From Lanius collurio (Eukaryota; Chordata; Aves; Passeriformes; Laniidae): a stretch of DNA of 64,000 nt. Position numbers and translations under genes: made by a program. The stretch spans positions 4,669,018 through 4,733,017 of the forward strand of contig JACBWW010000023.1 in assembly GCA_020086605.1 (NCBI GenBank), given 5' to 3'. Positions 61,801 through 64,000 of the stretch are shown here, in pieces. The notes under the pieces are model-generated. The model ran no database searches and was not told the DNA's origin. It was given only the letters and a program-made list of their open reading frames with translations. Each line of letters begins with the position of its first letter. Positions within the stretch are counted from its first letter, which is position 1.

Positions 61801-64000
61801 AGGGCTGTGACATCAGGCTTAAAGGGAAGAGGTGGGCACCAGTCTAAGTTTAGAGGCCTGGGAATGCACATCTTGAAGCTGTACAAATATTTGGGTGGGA
61901 ATTGTCCATACCAAAGTTGGGAGGGAGAAGAGAACTGGGTGTCTGAGGACCTGCAAGAGCATAGGCTCATGATGACACAGAAGTTTTCTGCACAAACATT
62001 GATTCTGAAACTTCTTATAGAAACTCTGGTTATGGTTTTGTCTATGAGGGGACTGAACTTAACAAATATTTACCTAAAATGTTAGAAGTACTGCTGGAAG
62101 TTCCAGCACTTCCTCTCTCCCACAGGCCTTTATTTTTTCTAGAGTTTGACAATTTTTCTTTTGTAGTTTATCTCTGTTAGTACAACATATAAATAACATG
62201 GGCTTTGCAGAGGACTCTGAGGCACGATTGCTGTTTATTTGTAATGGTGAGATACACAGATGTAGACAAAAATGAATTCTGTGCTTATTTATTTTATTTT
62301 TCTCATCAATCAAGCATTTTTTAGATGTTAGAGCTAAGGCCAGCTGGGCCAGGGTCCTTCTGTAACTCACTGCTTGCCATCTGAACCTGGGAGTCCCCCA
62401 GTTTCACTGGCCACTAAAACCAGCTGATGCCCGACTGGGATTGTTGTACAACCCTTCCTGCCAAAGTGTGCTGTGCCCCTCTCTCAGTTTGGCAGGTTCC
62501 TCTTTCATCTCCCACATCTTCACTTGCCTCTGGGAGCTTTCCTGTACTGTTTCTCTCTTCAAACACCTGGTGTCATTTTTGGTGCCTGGGAATTTCCCAC
62601 TCTCCAATGAAGTTCCCTTCAGAGGAAAATGGTTCTTGGCTTCCTCACAGCAGCCACTCAGTCAAAGTGTGTTAGTTCAGATTAATGCTGTTGTCTCTGG
62701 CCTGGTGAGTTGAGGGTAAAGGCCTTATCAGCAGCAGCAGATATGCAGAACAGAGGCAGATCATTTTGTAAATAATGGCTCCCTCATATCGAGAAATTCC
62801 CTGCGTTATCTTTTTAGATGAATGTATCAGAATTCCCTTGAAAGGTTAAGGGAACAGTAAGTTATAGGGCTGATGTGACTTCTGATTCAATCCCATGGAT
62901 CTCTGAAGGGGTGTCTCTAGAACTGTGTTAAAGTCCACTCCTTTTAAATTCCATAGGCTTTTTCTATGAAGAAAAAGTGTGTCGTAGGTCTCCCCATAGC
63001 AGGTTAATGTCTGTGTATTGTCACCCTGACTAAACCCAGCATGGGAGCTGAAGTGGAGTAGAAATCAATGAAATAGCATTAGGATGCAATTGTCACAAAT
63101 TATCAGAGAAGAAAGAAGACAACTGTAATTCAGGAGAAGTAACACTTTACCAGCTGCTCTCACTAAGCATTAGTTTAGTGTGCTTTCAATTTCAAGGCAC
63201 TTTCTCTGGAAAATGCTTGGTCCATAATGACCATTATTATCACCATCCTAAAATCTGTGGAATTTAACCTAAACAAATTCCTCAAAGCTTGCACTTAGTA
63301 CTGATGTGCTCCATCCCATTTACCTCCAGCCTCAGTGGTAGCTGTGCTTTGTGTTATGAACACTGTGCCATTCCCAGGGAAAGCTGGGATGAGCTGCTGT
63401 ACAAACGCCCTGCTTTAGGCAGTCGGTGTCTCTGGGTGTCCTGTTTTGCTCACCGTGCCTGGCAGGACAAGGTCACTGCAGAATTTCTGTGGCAGCCAGT
63501 TCCCTTCTGTTTTATTGGCAGTCATCCCACCCAAGATCTTGTTACCCCACTGTGACACCCATAACTGTGTGGTCACAATTCTTCTTGCCATCCAGCACTC
63601 CTTTTCACTACCAGCATCCTAGATTTTACCCTTTCTTTGTCCTGTTCACTGGCAGAAAAATTACTGATAGGATGCAATATTACTGCTAAAACGAGACAAA
63701 TACTACCTAACTGGAAAATGCATTTTCCCCCATGCATATTGGATATATATCTACATTTTCTAGGTTACACTGATAATGGTCTCTCTGATGCAATGCAGTA
63801 TTTGCATTTTGTCATTCATCAATTTTATATTTTTTTTCCAAGGAGTAGGATCACTCAAGGGGCTGGTTATGTCTTTCATTTCCTGGTTATCCAGTCAGGT
63901 CCTGCTCACGCCAGCAGGAATTGAAAGCTATTATCAATATTGAGAACAGGATTTATGTGAGATGAGGATGGGATGTCAGTCAATCTCCTAATAGCAGAGC
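58871..64000. other. Non-coding stretch, no gene recognised
   Basis: AT-rich. 61030-61360 is mildly conserved-looking (GTACAATTAGCAGCTTATAG). Frames such as 59656-59973 (105 codons, +) and 61771-62085 (104 codons, +) show no recognisable family. No transposon was recognised. Confidence 0.55.

Noticed and set aside
1..64000. Bacterial-type systems (operons, CRISPR arrays, defence islands)
   Set aside because: CR1 LINEs, LTR-like elements, CpG-poor AT-rich DNA and lack of long dense frames show vertebrate nuclear DNA; the tandem arrays lack the repeat-spacer structure of CRISPR.

Overview
The window looks like a stretch of bird nuclear genome, probably a songbird. The evidence is a set of 5'-truncated CR1 LINE tails (clearest at 6093-6494, also 37836-37924 and 54418-54520), two LTR-like segments resembling songbird endogenous-retrovirus LTRs (7647-8010 and about 27521-28325), low overall repeat density, AT-rich sequence and ordinary vertebrate microsatellites. 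Other CR1-bearing sauropsids cannot be strictly excluded by eye. There is nothing bacterial, no operon, no CRISPR array and no recognisable complete protein-coding gene.

Layout. 1-6092: AT-rich single-copy DNA with a long T run. 6093-6494: CR1 tail carrying a decayed piece of the CR1 ORF2 C-terminus. 7647-8010: candidate solo LTR on +. 8011-27520: mostly featureless, with one enhancer-like block at 13600-14160 and small GC-rich islets near 10.6-10.8, 19.1-19.5 and 22.4-22.7 kb. 27521-28325: candidate LTR on - containing a 10-bp minisatellite (27881-28081). 28326-34790: AT-rich with a (TG)12 tract and blocks that look like conserved non-coding DNA (29560-29850, 32840-33190). 34790-36460: the most distinctive non-repeat part, a short, dense CpG island (35175-35345) with a TATA-like box and a downstream splice-donor consensus, flanked on both sides by enhancer-like sequence. 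36461-44680: three 32-bp tandem copies beside a CR1 tail and a 400-base assembly gap (39772-40171). 44681-44803: 22-bp minisatellite. 44804-55980: mostly featureless, one minus-strand CR1 tail. 55980-58870: two more enhancer-like blocks, an unusual hairpin flanked by direct repeats, and a tRNA-like remnant. 58871-64000: AT-rich, nothing identified.

Interpretation. The simplest reading is a gene-poor interval (gene desert or a very long intron) with scattered regulatory-looking DNA and one orphan CpG-island promoter at about 35.3 kb, possibly driving an unannotated non-coding RNA or the first exon of a gene whose other exons lie outside the window. Conservation was not measured: all enhancer-like calls rest on composition and motif texture only. 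No reading frame in the window gave a protein family I recognise, apart from the CR1 remnant.
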